Part shown: one piece after another, positions 1 to 10,220 of the stretch
Layout: each line of letters starts with the position of its first letter
Position numbering within the stretch: position 1 is the stretch's first letter
Source of the DNA: Hydrogenophaga sp.
GTDB lineage: Bacteria; Pseudomonadota; Gammaproteobacteria; Burkholderiales; Burkholderiaceae_C
Length of the DNA stretch: 36,861 bases
Assembly (NCBI RefSeq): GCF_026125825.1
Contig: NZ_JAHCKK010000044.1
Span: 1-36,861, forward strand
Direction of reading: 5' to 3'
Notes under the pieces: model-generated
Databases searched by the model: none
Seen by the model: only the letters and a program-made list of their open reading frames with translations
Told to the model about the DNA's origin: nothing
Made by a program: the position numbers and the translations under genes

Positions 1-10
1 GCAGAGAGGC

Positions 11-34
11 GGGGGGGGGTTGGGGGGGTGGCGG
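11..34 (+). other. G-run with quadruplex potential
   Basis: Nine consecutive G (11-19), TT, seven G (22-28), T, then GG. It lies in the 204-base stretch before parE, in which I see no gene. The run could form a G-quadruplex on this strand, and homopolymers of this length are prone to slippage. No function can be assigned from sequence alone. Confidence 0.4.
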
Positions 35-169
35 TCGAAGGCATCCGGGAACTGTAGCGAAGAAGGATGGGCCTTGCCTGTCACGGGCATGCCGCGAAGG
101 CTTGATATTTTCCCGCGCCACTGATGAATCGCGCGCATCGCTGGTCGGCCGTCGGCGCAAAATCTGTAT

Positions 170-196
170 TTGCATACAGTCTTCGGGGCATACAAT
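170..196 (+). promoter_or_regulatory. putative sigma-70 promoter of parE
   Basis: A -35-like TTGCAT (170-175) and a -10-like TACAAT (191-196; 5 of 6 matches to TATAAT) are separated by a short 15-base spacer. The nonamer GCATACART occurs twice (172-180 and 188-196), so either copy could act as the -10. The predicted transcription start falls at about 203-205, on or next to the parE ATG. No Shine-Dalgarno sequence precedes that ATG, so the mRNA may be leaderless. The promoter call is by eye only. Confidence 0.45.
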
Positions 197-204
197 CCGC
201 CCCC

Positions 205-2175
205 ATGGCGACCCAAACACCCAACGAATACTCCGAAGGCTCGATCCGCGTCCTCAAGGGGCTGGAGCCGGTCAAGCAGCGGCCGGGCATGTACACCCGC
301 ACGGACAACCCGCTGCACATCATCCAGGAAGTGCTGGACAACGCGGCCGACGAGGCCCTGGCCGGGCACGGCAAGAAGATCAAGGTCACGCTGCACGCCG
401 ACCATTCGGTCAGCGTCGAAGACGACGGGCGGGGCATTCCCTTTGGCCTGCACCCCGAAGAAAAGGCCCCGGTGGTCGAGCTCGTGTTCACCCGGCTGCA
501 CGCGGGCGGCAAGTTCGACAAGGGCAAGGGCGGTGCCTACAGCTTCTCTGGCGGCCTGCACGGCGTGGGCGTGAGCGTGACCAACGCGCTTTCCACCCGG
601 CTGGAGGTGACCAGCTTCCGCGAAGGCAAGGTGGCCAAGCTGGCCTTCTCCGCGGGCGACGTGGTCGAGCCCCTGGTGGTTACACCCAAGGGCGATGCCG
701 ACCGCAAGCAGGGCACCACGGTGCGCGCCTGGCCCGATGCCAAGTACTTCGAAGCCGCCACCCTGCCCATGGCCGAGCTCACCCACTTGCTGCGCAGCAA
801 GGCGGTGCTCATGCCCGGCGTGAGCGTGACGCTGGTCAATGAGAAGACCAAGGACACCCAGACCTGGCTCTACAAGGGCGGACTGCGGGACTACCTGCAG
901 CAGACCCTGACCGGCGACCCGGTCATCCCCCTGTTCGAAGGCGAGGGCTTCGCCGACAGCGGGCACGACAGCTTCGCCGAAGGCGAGGGCGCCGCCTGGT
1001 GCGTGGCCTTCACCGAGGATGGGCAGCCGGTGCGCGAGAGCTATGTCAACCTGATTCCCACCAGCGCGGGCGGCACGCACGAAAGCGGTTTGCGCGATGG
1101 CCTGTTCCAGGCCGTCAAGGGTTTCATCGAGCTGCACGCGCTCCTGCCCAAGGGGGTGAAGCTGCTGCCCGAAGACGTGTTTGCACGCGCGAGCTACGTG
1201 CTCTCTGCCAAGGTGCTTGACCCGCAGTTCCAGGGCCAGATCAAGGAGCGCCTGAACTCGCGCGACGCCGTGCGCCTGGTCGGCAGCTTCGTGCGCCCCG
1301 CGCTCGAACTCTGGCTCAACCAGCACGTGGACTACGGCAAGAAGCTCGCCGAACTGGCGATCAAGGCCGCGCAGTCGCGCCAGAAAGCCGGCCAGAAGGT
1401 CGAGAAGCGCAAGGGCTCCGGCGTGGCCGTGCTGCCCGGCAAGCTCACCGACTGCGAGAGCAAGGACCTGGCGCACAACGAGGTGTTCCTGGTCGAGGGC
1501 GACTCCGCTGGCGGCAGCGCCAAGATGGGCCGCGACAAGGAAAGCCAGGCCGTGCTGCCGCTGCGCGGCAAGGTGCTCAACACCTGGGAAGTCGAGCGAG
1601 ACCGCCTGTTCGCCAACACCGAGATCCATGACATCGCCGTGGCCATCGGTGTCGACCCGCACGGCCCGAACGACACGCCCGACCTCAGCGGCCTGCGCTA
1701 CGGCAAGGTCTGCATCCTGTCAGACGCGGACGTGGATGGCTCGCACATCCAGGTGCTGCTGCTCACGCTTTTCTTCCGCCACTTTCCCAAGCTCATCGAG
1801 GCCGGTCACGTGTACGTGGCGCGCCCGCCGCTGTTTCGCGTGGACATACCCGCGCGCGGCAAGAAACCGGCGGCCAAGCAGTACGCGCTGGACGAAGGCG
1901 AACTGCACGCCATCCTCGACAAGACCGCCAAGGACGGCGTGCCGCCCGAGAAATGCCAGATCAGCCGCTTCAAGGGCCTGGGCGAGATGAGCGCCGAGCA
2001 GCTGTGGGACACCACGCTCAACCCCGACACGCGCCGCCTCATGCCGGTCGTGCTCGGCGCGATCGACTTCGCCGGCACCGAAGCACTCATCACCAAGCTC
2101 ATGGGCAAGGGCGAGGCCGCCTCGCGCCGCGAGCTCATGGAGTTGCATGGCGACTCGGTGGAAATCGATATTTAG
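205..2175 (+). CDS. parE: DNA topoisomerase IV subunit B (ParE)
   Basis: ATPase subunit of topoisomerase IV, which with ParC decatenates and relaxes chromosomes in the cytoplasm. The 656-residue product compares with 630 in E. coli. The GHKL ATPase domain is at the N-terminus, with Asn46 (VLDNAADE) and Asp74 (DDGRGIP) and the Gly-rich lid GGLHGVG. A transducer domain follows, then TOPRIM with Glu431 (VEGDSAGG) and the acidic triplet Asp507/509/511 (SDADVDG). The C-terminal SRFKGLGEM block is also present. I chose ATG 205 because family homology begins just after it. An in-frame ATG at 124 adds 27 residues that look non-coding. No Shine-Dalgarno is visible before 205. parC follows after 118 bases. 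ParE rather than GyrB is supported by the adjacent parC and by the lack of the large GyrB insertion. Confidence 0.97.
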   Translation: MATQTPNEYSEGSIRVLKGLEPVKQRPGMYTRTDNPLHIIQEVLDNAADEALAGHGKKIKVTLHADHSVSVEDDGRGIPFGLHPEEKAPVVELVFTRLHAGGKFDKGKGGAYSFSGGLHGVGVSVTNALSTRLEVTSFREGKVAKLAFSAGDVVEPLVVTPKGDADRKQGTTVRAWPDAKYFEAATLPMAELTHLLRSKAVLMPGVSVTLVNEKTKDTQTWLYKGGLRDYLQQTLTGDPVIPLFEGEGFADSGHDSFAEGEGAAWCVAFTEDGQPVRESYVNLIPTSAGGTHESGLRDGLFQAVKGFIELHALLPKGVKLLPEDVFARASYVLSAKVLDPQFQGQIKERLNSRDAVRLVGSFVRPALELWLNQHVDYGKKLAELAIKAAQSRQKAGQKVEKRKGSGVAVLPGKLTDCESKDLAHNEVFLVEGDSAGGSAKMGRDKESQAVLPLRGKVLNTWEVERDRLFANTEIHDIAVAIGVDPHGPNDTPDLSGLRYGKVCILSDADVDGSHIQVLLLTLFFRHFPKLIEAGHVYVARPPLFRVDIPARGKKPAAKQYALDEGELHAILDKTAKDGVPPEKCQISRFKGLGEMSAEQLWDTTLNPDTRRLMPVVLGAIDFAGTEALITKLMGKGEAASRRELMELHGDSVEIDI

Positions 2176-2200
2176 TTGAACTCCCCCCGCGCCGCTTCCC

Positions 2201-2252
2201 GTCACCCCTCAGGGGCGGCACCGGCAGACCGGCAGAGCCGGCTCTGCGGTGT
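2201..2252. repeat. REP-like palindromic intergenic element
   Basis: The parE-parC gap holds a near-palindrome CCCCTCAGGGG (2205-2215), a tandem octamer CCGGCAGA twice (2221-2228, 2229-2236) and a perfect 16-base palindrome GCAGAGCCGGCTCTGC (2232-2247). The palindrome is extended by CC/GG around one bulged base. It resembles repeated extragenic palindromes I associate with Comamonadaceae genomes (recollection, not a search). In RNA it would fold strongly and could attenuate parC or stabilise the parE message. Confidence 0.5.
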
Positions 2253-2293
2253 CCTTGACCGAATCGCCGCCTTGAACGAAGAACTGATCTGCC

Positions 2294-4642
<2,349 letters not shown>

Positions 4643-4649
4643 AGCGGCC

Positions 4650-5756
4650 ATGGCGCGCTCGCCGACCCTGGCCGAGCTGCGCCGCCATGCGATCGCGCGC
4701 AGCCTGTTCAAGCCCCTGAGCCTGCCGGCCGCGATCCGCCGGCTCGGCTTTGTGCAGGCCGACCCGATGCGCGCCCCGGCGCGCGCGCAGGACCTGATCC
4801 TCTACCAGCGGGTGCGCGACTACCGCGCGGGCGACCTGGAGCGCCGCTACGAGCGGCTCGGCGTGGAAGAGGACGCCTTTGTCAACTACGGCTTCGTGCC
4901 GAGAGAGATGCTGGCGCTGCTGCACCCGCGCACGCCCCGCCGGCCGTGGGACGTGGTCACCACCGAGCGCGCGCGCGAGGTGCTGGCCTTCGTGCAGGAG
5001 CGCGGCGTGGTCCATCCCCGCGAAGTGAGCGAAGCCTTCGCCCACCATGGTCGCGTGGCGGGCTACTGGGGCGGCGAGCTCAACGCCAGCACCCGGCTGC
5101 TCGACGACATGCACCACCACGGCTGGTTGCGCGTGCGCCGCCGCGAATCGGGCACCCGTGTGTACGAGGCGATGAGCCATGTGGCGCAGGATGACCGTCC
5201 CGCTGCCCGCCTGGCGCGCGCCGAGGCGCTGGTCGACGCCATCGTGGCGCTGTATGCGCCCCTGCCTTCACCCAGCCTGGGCTACCTGGTGACCTTGCTG
5301 CGCTATGGTGCGCCGCACCTCGCGGTCGAGACCCGGGCCGTGGTGCAGGCCGCCCGCGCGCGCTATGGCCATGCGCAGGTCGACGGCGTCACGTGGTTCT
5401 GGCCGGCCGACGAAAACCCCGCTTCGCGCCGCCACCGCCCTGACGACGGGGGCCTGCGCCTGCTCGCGCCCTTCGATCCCGTGGTGTGGGACCGGCGGCG
5501 TTTCGAGATGCTGTGGGGCTGGGCCTACCGCTTCGAGGCCTATGTGCCGGCGCCCCGGCGCACCATGGGCCATTACGCATTGCCGGTGTTGTGGGGCGAA
5601 CGCATGGTGGGTTGGGCCAACCTGCGCCTTGAGCGCGGGCAGCTGCGGCACGAACTGGGGTTTGCCGAGGCACGCCCCCGCGATGTGGGCTTTCAGCGCG
5701 CGCTGGACGAAGAGCTCGCGCGTTTCCACACCTTTCTGACACCAGAGGCCGCCTGA
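4650..5756 (+). CDS. HTH_42 / AlkX (YcaQ)-type DNA glycosylase
   Basis: A 368-residue member of the winged-helix HTH_42 superfamily, which includes E. coli YcaQ/AlkX (about 410 residues; unhooks interstrand crosslinks and removes alkylated bases) and Streptomyces AlkZ. The region expected to hold the family catalytic motif reads GFVQADPM. Gln36-Ala37-Asp38 fits the Q-aliphatic-D form typical of AlkX rather than the QxQ of AlkZ. The rest has repeated winged-helix features and Trp/Arg-rich blocks (TWFWPADE, DPVVWDRRRFEMLWGWAYRFEAYVP in two parts). The start is ATG 4650, with GGAG ten bases upstream inside parC. An in-frame extension to 4500 lies wholly inside parC and was rejected. Family assignment is firm. 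Substrate (crosslinks versus other adducts) is inferred from the motif. Confidence 0.85.
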   Translation: MARSPTLAELRRHAIARSLFKPLSLPAAIRRLGFVQADPMRAPARAQDLILYQRVRDYRAGDLERRYERLGVEEDAFVNYGFVPREMLALLHPRTPRRPWDVVTTERAREVLAFVQERGVVHPREVSEAFAHHGRVAGYWGGELNASTRLLDDMHHHGWLRVRRRESGTRVYEAMSHVAQDDRPAARLARAEALVDAIVALYAPLPSPSLGYLVTLLRYGAPHLAVETRAVVQAARARYGHAQVDGVTWFWPADENPASRRHRPDDGGLRLLAPFDPVVWDRRRFEMLWGWAYRFEAYVPAPRRTMGHYALPVLWGERMVGWANLRLERGQLRHELGFAEARPRDVGFQRALDEELARFHTFLTPEAA

Positions 5757-5783
5757 CAGGCCGCCTCGCATGACGAGCTGAAC

Positions 5784-5963
5784 ATGGACAACCTCTCCTG
5801 GACAGGCATGGTGATTGCGGCTGTGATGGCGGCGCTGGCGTTTGGCATCGCACGGTTCGCCACGCGGCACATGGCGAAGCGGCGCGCCAGCAAGCAAGCG
5901 ACGCTGGCGCAAGCCACGCAGAGCCGCCAGGTGCGGCGCGCCAACGAACGCAAGAAGAAGTAA
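5784..5963 (+). CDS. 59-residue single-pass basic membrane protein
   Basis: I do not recognise a family. The product has a short polar N-terminus (MDNLSWTG), one hydrophobic segment at about residues 8-24, and a strongly basic, Gln/Ala-rich tail ending RRANERKKK. Predicted topology is N-out or re-entrant with a cytoplasmic positive tail, following the positive-inside rule. It begins 27 bases after the glycosylase stop, on the same strand, behind a weak GAG ribosome site, and could be the last gene of the parC transcript. The composition of a TM helix plus a K/R tail and the clean start/stop support a real gene, but there is no functional evidence. It is followed by a convergent hairpin region and the RidA gene. 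Confidence 0.6.
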   Translation: MDNLSWTGMVIAAVMAALAFGIARFATRHMAKRRASKQATLAQATQSRQVRRANERKKK

Positions 5964-6010
5964 GTCCGCGCAGAGACGGGCTCCTTCCAGGGGTGCCGTG
6001 GCTCGGGCTG

Positions 6011-6031
6011 CGCCGGCCCCCGGTGCCGGCG
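6011..6031. terminator. GC hairpin between convergent genes
   Basis: Perfect 7-bp arms CGCCGGC (6011-6017) and GCCGGCG (6025-6031) with a 7-base loop sit between the convergent small membrane gene and the RidA gene. No T-run follows on either strand, so intrinsic termination would be weak. It may act as a bidirectional 3'-end stabiliser. Confidence 0.3.
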
Positions 6032-6046
6032 AAGGCGGGCGGAGGG

Positions 6047-6517
6047 TTACTTCAACTCTGCGATCAGCTCGATTTCCACGCAGGCCCCCATGGGCAGCTG
6101 CGCCACGCCGAAGGCGCTGCGCGCGTGCGCGCCCGTTGCGGAGCCGAACACCTCGCCGATCAGTTCGCTGCAGCCATTGGTGACCAGGTGCTGCTCGGTG
6201 TAGGTCGGCGTGGAGTTCACCAGGCTGAGCACCTTCACGACGCGCTTGACACCATTGAGATCGGTGCCGGCGGCGCGGCAGGCGGCATCGAGCGTGCCCA
6301 GCAGGTCGATCGCCACCGCGCGGGCGGCGGGCTTGGCTTCATCGGTGGTCATGGTCAGTCCCAGCTGGCCGACCCAGGGCTTGCCCTCCTTCTTGGCGAT
6401 GTGTCCGCTCAGGAAGATCAGCTTGCCGGTCTGCACGAAGGGCACGTACGCCGCGGCGGGCACGGCCACGGGCGGCAGGGTGATGCCGAGTTGGGTCAGC
6501 TTGTCGTAAATGCTCAT
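6047..6517 (-). CDS. RidA (YjgF/YER057c/UK114) family protein
   Basis: A 156-residue Rid-family protein, typically a homotrimer. RidA proper hydrolyses reactive enamine/imine intermediates released by PLP enzymes such as threonine dehydratase. Sequence support is the YjgF fold core (LIFLSGHI, then the C-terminal strand block), with the conserved imine-binding arginine at Arg133 (HARSAFGVAQLP) and the closing VEIELIAEL. The N-terminus (MSIYDKLTQLGITLPP) and the overall length, above the ~128 of canonical RidA, place it in a longer Rid subgroup, so the exact substrate is uncertain. The start has a good CAGGAG site about 8 bases upstream. It lies 42 bases downstream of the transglutaminase gene on the same strand and may be read from that operon, but its strong ribosome site suggests independent translation. 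Confidence 0.88.
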   Translation of the reverse strand: MSIYDKLTQLGITLPPVAVPAAAYVPFVQTGKLIFLSGHIAKKEGKPWVGQLGLTMTTDEAKPAARAVAIDLLGTLDAACRAAGTDLNGVKRVVKVLSLVNSTPTYTEQHLVTNGCSELIGEVFGSATGAHARSAFGVAQLPMGACVEIELIAELK

Positions 6518-6559
6518 GGAACGCTCCTGAAGAATGAGCGGCCCATTCTATCGACGGGG

Positions 6560-7519
6560 TCAGGCGTCTGCGGCGGCCTGCAGCTGTTCGAGTTCGTCGG
6601 GCGGTGCCACCGTCACGGCCACGGACAAGGTGTGGCGCGCACCGCTCTGGATCACGCCGCGCATGGGCGAGACGTCCGAGAAATCGCGCCCCATCGCCAG
6701 CGTCACGTAGTCTTCGCCAGGGCTGCCCCGGCCGCAGCGGTTGTTGGTGGGATCGAAGTCGAACCAGGCACCGGTGGGCGCGTCACCGGCGGCACCGGCC
6801 GCCACGGGGACGTACACCGACACCCAGGCATGCGAGGCATCGGCGCCGATCAGGCGCGGCTTGCCCGCAGGCGGGCGCGTGAGCAGGTAACCGCTGACGT
6901 AGCGCGCCGGCAGGCCGAGCGAGCGCAGGCAGCCCAGCATGATGTGGGCGAAGTCCTGGCACACCCCCTTGCCTTGCGCCAGTGCGTCAAGCGCCGGGGT
7001 GTTGACTTCGGTGCTGTGGGCTTCGTACTCGAGCTCGGTGTGGATGCGCTCCATCAGCGCGCGGGCCGCTTCCAGAACCGGCAGGCCGGGCTTGAAGGCG
7101 GGCCGGGCAAAGGCGGCGAAAGCGTCGTCGCGCGGCACATGGGGCGAGGCGAAGAGGAACTCGCTGGCCGCGTCGAAGGGGGCCTGTGCCCGGTAGTGGA
7201 AATGCTCGCGCACGCGCTCCCAGTTCATGGCGCGCCAGGGCAGGCCCTCGGGCAAAGCCTCGGGGGCCTGCGTGTCGACCAGGCTGTCGGCCTCCACGGT
7301 CAGCATGCTGTGGATGGACTGCAGCGAGAAGAAGGTGCGGGGGTTGCCGAACACGTCGGTGGTCTCGCTGCGAGCGGCCGGCTCCGGGTCGATGCGCAGT
7401 TCGTGCGAGCGCACGCGCTGCCAGGCTGTGTCCACCGGCCGAAGGTGCACCATGTGCTGCGCCATGTCGATCGAGCCGTGGTAGCGGTAGCGGGTCCGGT
7501 GCAGGATGCGCAGCAGCAT
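6560..7519 (-). CDS. transglutaminase-like cysteine protease-fold protein
   Basis: A 319-residue protein with a bacterial transglutaminase-like N-terminal beta domain (about 1-80, opening MLLRILHRTRYRYHG) and a transglutaminase core (about 150-265). The triad is visible: Cys187 in GKGVCQDFAH, His230 in DASHAWVSVY and Asp256 in FDFDPTNN. Such cytosolic proteins accompany ATP-grasp and alpha-E genes and are thought to cleave or remodel peptide/isopeptide bonds in that system; the substrate is unknown. ATG 7519 lies one base after the stop of the ATP-grasp/alpha-E fusion (TGAcATG), implying translational coupling. The 45-residue in-frame extension upstream is inside that gene and was rejected. 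No signal peptide. The final gene, RidA, is 42 bases on. Confidence 0.9.
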   Translation of the reverse strand: MLLRILHRTRYRYHGSIDMAQHMVHLRPVDTAWQRVRSHELRIDPEPAARSETTDVFGNPRTFFSLQSIHSMLTVEADSLVDTQAPEALPEGLPWRAMNWERVREHFHYRAQAPFDAASEFLFASPHVPRDDAFAAFARPAFKPGLPVLEAARALMERIHTELEYEAHSTEVNTPALDALAQGKGVCQDFAHIMLGCLRSLGLPARYVSGYLLTRPPAGKPRLIGADASHAWVSVYVPVAAGAAGDAPTGAWFDFDPTNNRCGRGSPGEDYVTLAMGRDFSDVSPMRGVIQSGARHTLSVAVTVAPPDELEQLQAAADA

Positions 7520-7520
7520 G

Positions 7521-10184
7521 TCAGGCCCCGAGCGATTGGTTGCGCTGGTCTGCGTGGCTGAAGTGCAGGCGCGTGATCTCGTCGGAGAGGTCGATCGCCG
7601 CGATCTCGCAGCCATCGAGCAACGCGGCCAGGTCGCTCCAGACGCGCTGGCCATCGGGGCTGCGCTGCCAGTTGCTCAGGTCGGGCAGCACCCAGGTGTC
7701 GGGGTCGGGCAGGCCGCGCGCGAGCACCGCGTCCTGCGGCGTGGCACTCTGAGAGAGCTTGGCCAGGCGCGAGCGCAGCGTGTGCACCACCCACGCCAGC
7801 GAGCGCGGGTTGTCGCGGTCCATCACCAGCAGGTCGATCAGCGCGACCATGTCGCGCCGCTGCTGGTACTGCGCGTGAAAGGTGATGGTGCTGTCGAACA
7901 GGGCGATCACGGCCTCGAAGCCGGCCGGGTCGTGCACGCAGCCGTGTTCGAGCGCGAGCGACAGGGCGCGCGCCAGCGTGATGAGCCGCTCGATGTGGCG
8001 GCCCATCGACAGCAGGCGCCAGCCGTCGTCGCGCACCATGCGGTCGGTCTGCGAGCCGGTGATGGCCGCGAGCAGTTCGCTGGCGTTCTGCAGCGCTGCA
8101 ATGGCCTCGGCGGTGGCGTACTCGGCGTCGGTGGAGAGGGCGGCGCAGTCGCGCGCAAAGCTGGCCTCGGTGCGCTCGATCAGGTTCCAGTGCTCCTGCG
8201 AGAGGCGCTCGCGCACCTGCGCGGCGGCGGCCTTGAGCGCGCGCAGGTTGAAGCCCACGCTGAAGGACTGCGCGGCCAGCGCGTCGCCCGGCGCGGGCGA
8301 GAGTGCGGCGATGAGGCTGCGCGAGAACACACGCGCCGAAAGCGAGGCGGTGGGCACGTCGGGCAGCACCAGCGCGTTCTCGCGCGCCATGCCGGTCAGC
8401 CAGGCCATCAGCGAGCGCGAGTTGGGCTCCTCGCCCCCCATGTGGCTCAGGACGATCTGCGCGAGTCGCACGCTGTTTTCCGCGCGCTCGGTGTAGCGGC
8501 CGAGCCAGAAGAGGTTTTCGGCGGCGCGGCTGGTCACAGGCCGCTTCTGCTGCGCCAGGGCGAGCGTGCTCGGTGCGGACTGCAGCAGGCTGGTGTGGTC
8601 CACCGGGCCGTCGGTGAGCACCCAGCAGTCGGCACTGCTGCCGCCGCGCTGCATGGCTGCAATGAGCTGGCCGCGCGGCGCCAGGCGCACCAGGCCCCCG
8701 GGCAGCACGCGCCAGGACTTGGGACCGTCGGCCAGCGCGAACACGCGCAGCATGGCCGAGCGCGGCATCAGCCGTTCGCCGCTCCAGGTCGGTGTCTGCG
8801 ACAGGGGCAACCAGGATTGCACGGTGTAGTCGTCGGCGTGGCGCGCCATGCGGCCGGACCATTCGTCGAGCTCGCGCTCGCTCAGGCTCTGGCCCATCAC
8901 CGTCTCCAGCCCGGAGCGCGGGTAGGTGGGCTTGATCACGCTCTCCTTGAGCAGCGGCAGCACCTCGCGCAGCGCGGCGTCTTCGCCGCACCACCAGGTG
9001 GCCAGCGAGGGCAGGCTCAGTTCCTCGCCCAGGAGGTGGCGGCTGATGGCCGGCAGGAAGCCGAGCAGCGCGCTCGATTCCAGCGGTGCCGATCCCGGCG
9101 CGTTGGCCAGCAGCAGGTTGCCCGCGCGCAGCACCTGCAGCAGGCCGGGCACGCCCAGGCGCGAATCGGAGCGCAGTTCCAATGGGTCCAGCCACTCGTC
9201 GTCCAGCCGCTTGATCAGCGCATGCACCGGCTCCAGTCCGCTGAGCGTCTTGAGGAACAGGCGCTGGTCGCGCACGGTCAGGTCGTTGCCCTCCACCAGC
9301 GTGAGGCCGAGGTAGCGGGCGAGGTAGGCGTGCTCGAAGTAGGTTTCGTTGTAGGGGCCGGGCGTGAGCAAGGCGATGCGTGCGTTCTCGCCTTCGGGCG
9401 CCATGCGCTTGATGCCATCCATGAGCGCGCGGTAGCTGGCGGCCAGTCGCTGCACCTTCATGCCGGCGAAGGCCTTGGGGAACTGGCGCCCGATGGCGAT
9501 GCGGTTCTCCAGCAGGTAGCCCAGGCCCGAGGGGGCCTGGGTGCGCTGGCCCACCACCCACCAGCGCCCGTCCGGCCCCTGGGCGAGATCGAAGCCCACG
9601 ATGTGCAGCCAGGTGTCGCCCGGCGGGCGCACCCCCTGCATGGAGCGCAGGTAGCCCGGGTGTCCCTGCACCAGCGCGGCCGGCAGCAGCGCGCGTTTGA
9701 GCAACTCGCGCTCGCCGTAGAGGTCGGCCATCATGGCGTTGAGCAAGCGCGTGCGCTGCAGCACGCCAGCCTCGATCTGCGCCCAGTCCGCAGGGCCGAT
9801 GAGCTTGGGGAAGAGGTCGAGCGACCAGGGGCGCTCGAGCCCGGTGGCGGTGTCGGCGTAGACGTTGTAGGTCACGCCGTTGTCGCGGATCTGGCGCTCC
9901 AGGTTTTCGGCGCGGCGGTTCAGGTCGCTGAATCCGTCGGCACCGATGTGCTCGAAGAAGCTGGCCCAGGGGCGCGACAGCGCCGAGGCTTCAGGGTCGC
10001 CATCGGCGCGCAGTTCGTCGCGGTGGCCCGCGTCTGCCGGCACGGACAGGGAGAGCGCCCAGGCGCCCGGGGTGTCCGGACGCAACTGGGCAAAGAGGGA
10101 TTCGGTGGGGTCGGGATTCACGGGCTTAGAGTATGCCCGCTGGGTTGTCGGCGGGCCGGGCGGGCGTGAATCGCCGTGTTGCAT
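7521..10184 (-). CDS. fused circularly permuted ATP-grasp + alpha-E protein
   Basis: An 887-residue fusion. Residues about 70-525 form a circularly permuted type-2 ATP-grasp (DUF404/DUF407 type). Residues about 552-875 are an alpha-E domain (DUF403), starting SRAAENLFWLGRYTERAEN. The family is proposed to make peptide or amide bonds with ATP, paired with transglutaminases; the product is unknown. The ATP-grasp half carries APSGLGYLLENR and TPGPYNETYFEHA. Where the stand-alone paralogue at 17079 has LEDNLRVPSG, this one has VGQRTQAPSG. The loop HGAGGYGML of the paralogue is replaced by PTYPRSG after the conserved Lys. The start is uncertain: ATG 10184 has AAGG directly abutting it, and GTG 10121 would drop 21 residues that look non-coding. 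The gene lies 36 bases after the DUF2126 gene and 1 base before the transglutaminase. Confidence 0.88.
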   Translation of the reverse strand: MQHGDSRPPGPPTTQRAYSKPVNPDPTESLFAQLRPDTPGAWALSLSVPADAGHRDELRADGDPEASALSRPWASFFEHIGADGFSDLNRRAENLERQIRDNGVTYNVYADTATGLERPWSLDLFPKLIGPADWAQIEAGVLQRTRLLNAMMADLYGERELLKRALLPAALVQGHPGYLRSMQGVRPPGDTWLHIVGFDLAQGPDGRWWVVGQRTQAPSGLGYLLENRIAIGRQFPKAFAGMKVQRLAASYRALMDGIKRMAPEGENARIALLTPGPYNETYFEHAYLARYLGLTLVEGNDLTVRDQRLFLKTLSGLEPVHALIKRLDDEWLDPLELRSDSRLGVPGLLQVLRAGNLLLANAPGSAPLESSALLGFLPAISRHLLGEELSLPSLATWWCGEDAALREVLPLLKESVIKPTYPRSGLETVMGQSLSERELDEWSGRMARHADDYTVQSWLPLSQTPTWSGERLMPRSAMLRVFALADGPKSWRVLPGGLVRLAPRGQLIAAMQRGGSSADCWVLTDGPVDHTSLLQSAPSTLALAQQKRPVTSRAAENLFWLGRYTERAENSVRLAQIVLSHMGGEEPNSRSLMAWLTGMARENALVLPDVPTASLSARVFSRSLIAALSPAPGDALAAQSFSVGFNLRALKAAAAQVRERLSQEHWNLIERTEASFARDCAALSTDAEYATAEAIAALQNASELLAAITGSQTDRMVRDDGWRLLSMGRHIERLITLARALSLALEHGCVHDPAGFEAVIALFDSTITFHAQYQQRRDMVALIDLLVMDRDNPRSLAWVVHTLRSRLAKLSQSATPQDAVLARGLPDPDTWVLPDLSNWQRSPDGQRVWSDLAALLDGCEIAAIDLSDEITRLHFSHADQRNQSLGA

Positions 10185-10220
10185 CCTTAAAACAGGTGGC
10201 GGTGGACGTGGATCGCGGGC

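Noticed and set aside
1-57. Open frame ending in TAG at 55-57, as if the tail of a gene to the left
   Set aside because: Only 18 codons are visible, mostly Gly from the G-run. There is no way to support a gene.
67-105. 12-codon ATG-to-TGA leader peptide before parE
   Set aside because: The AAGG preceding it abuts the ATG without spacing, and the peptide has no regulatory codon run.
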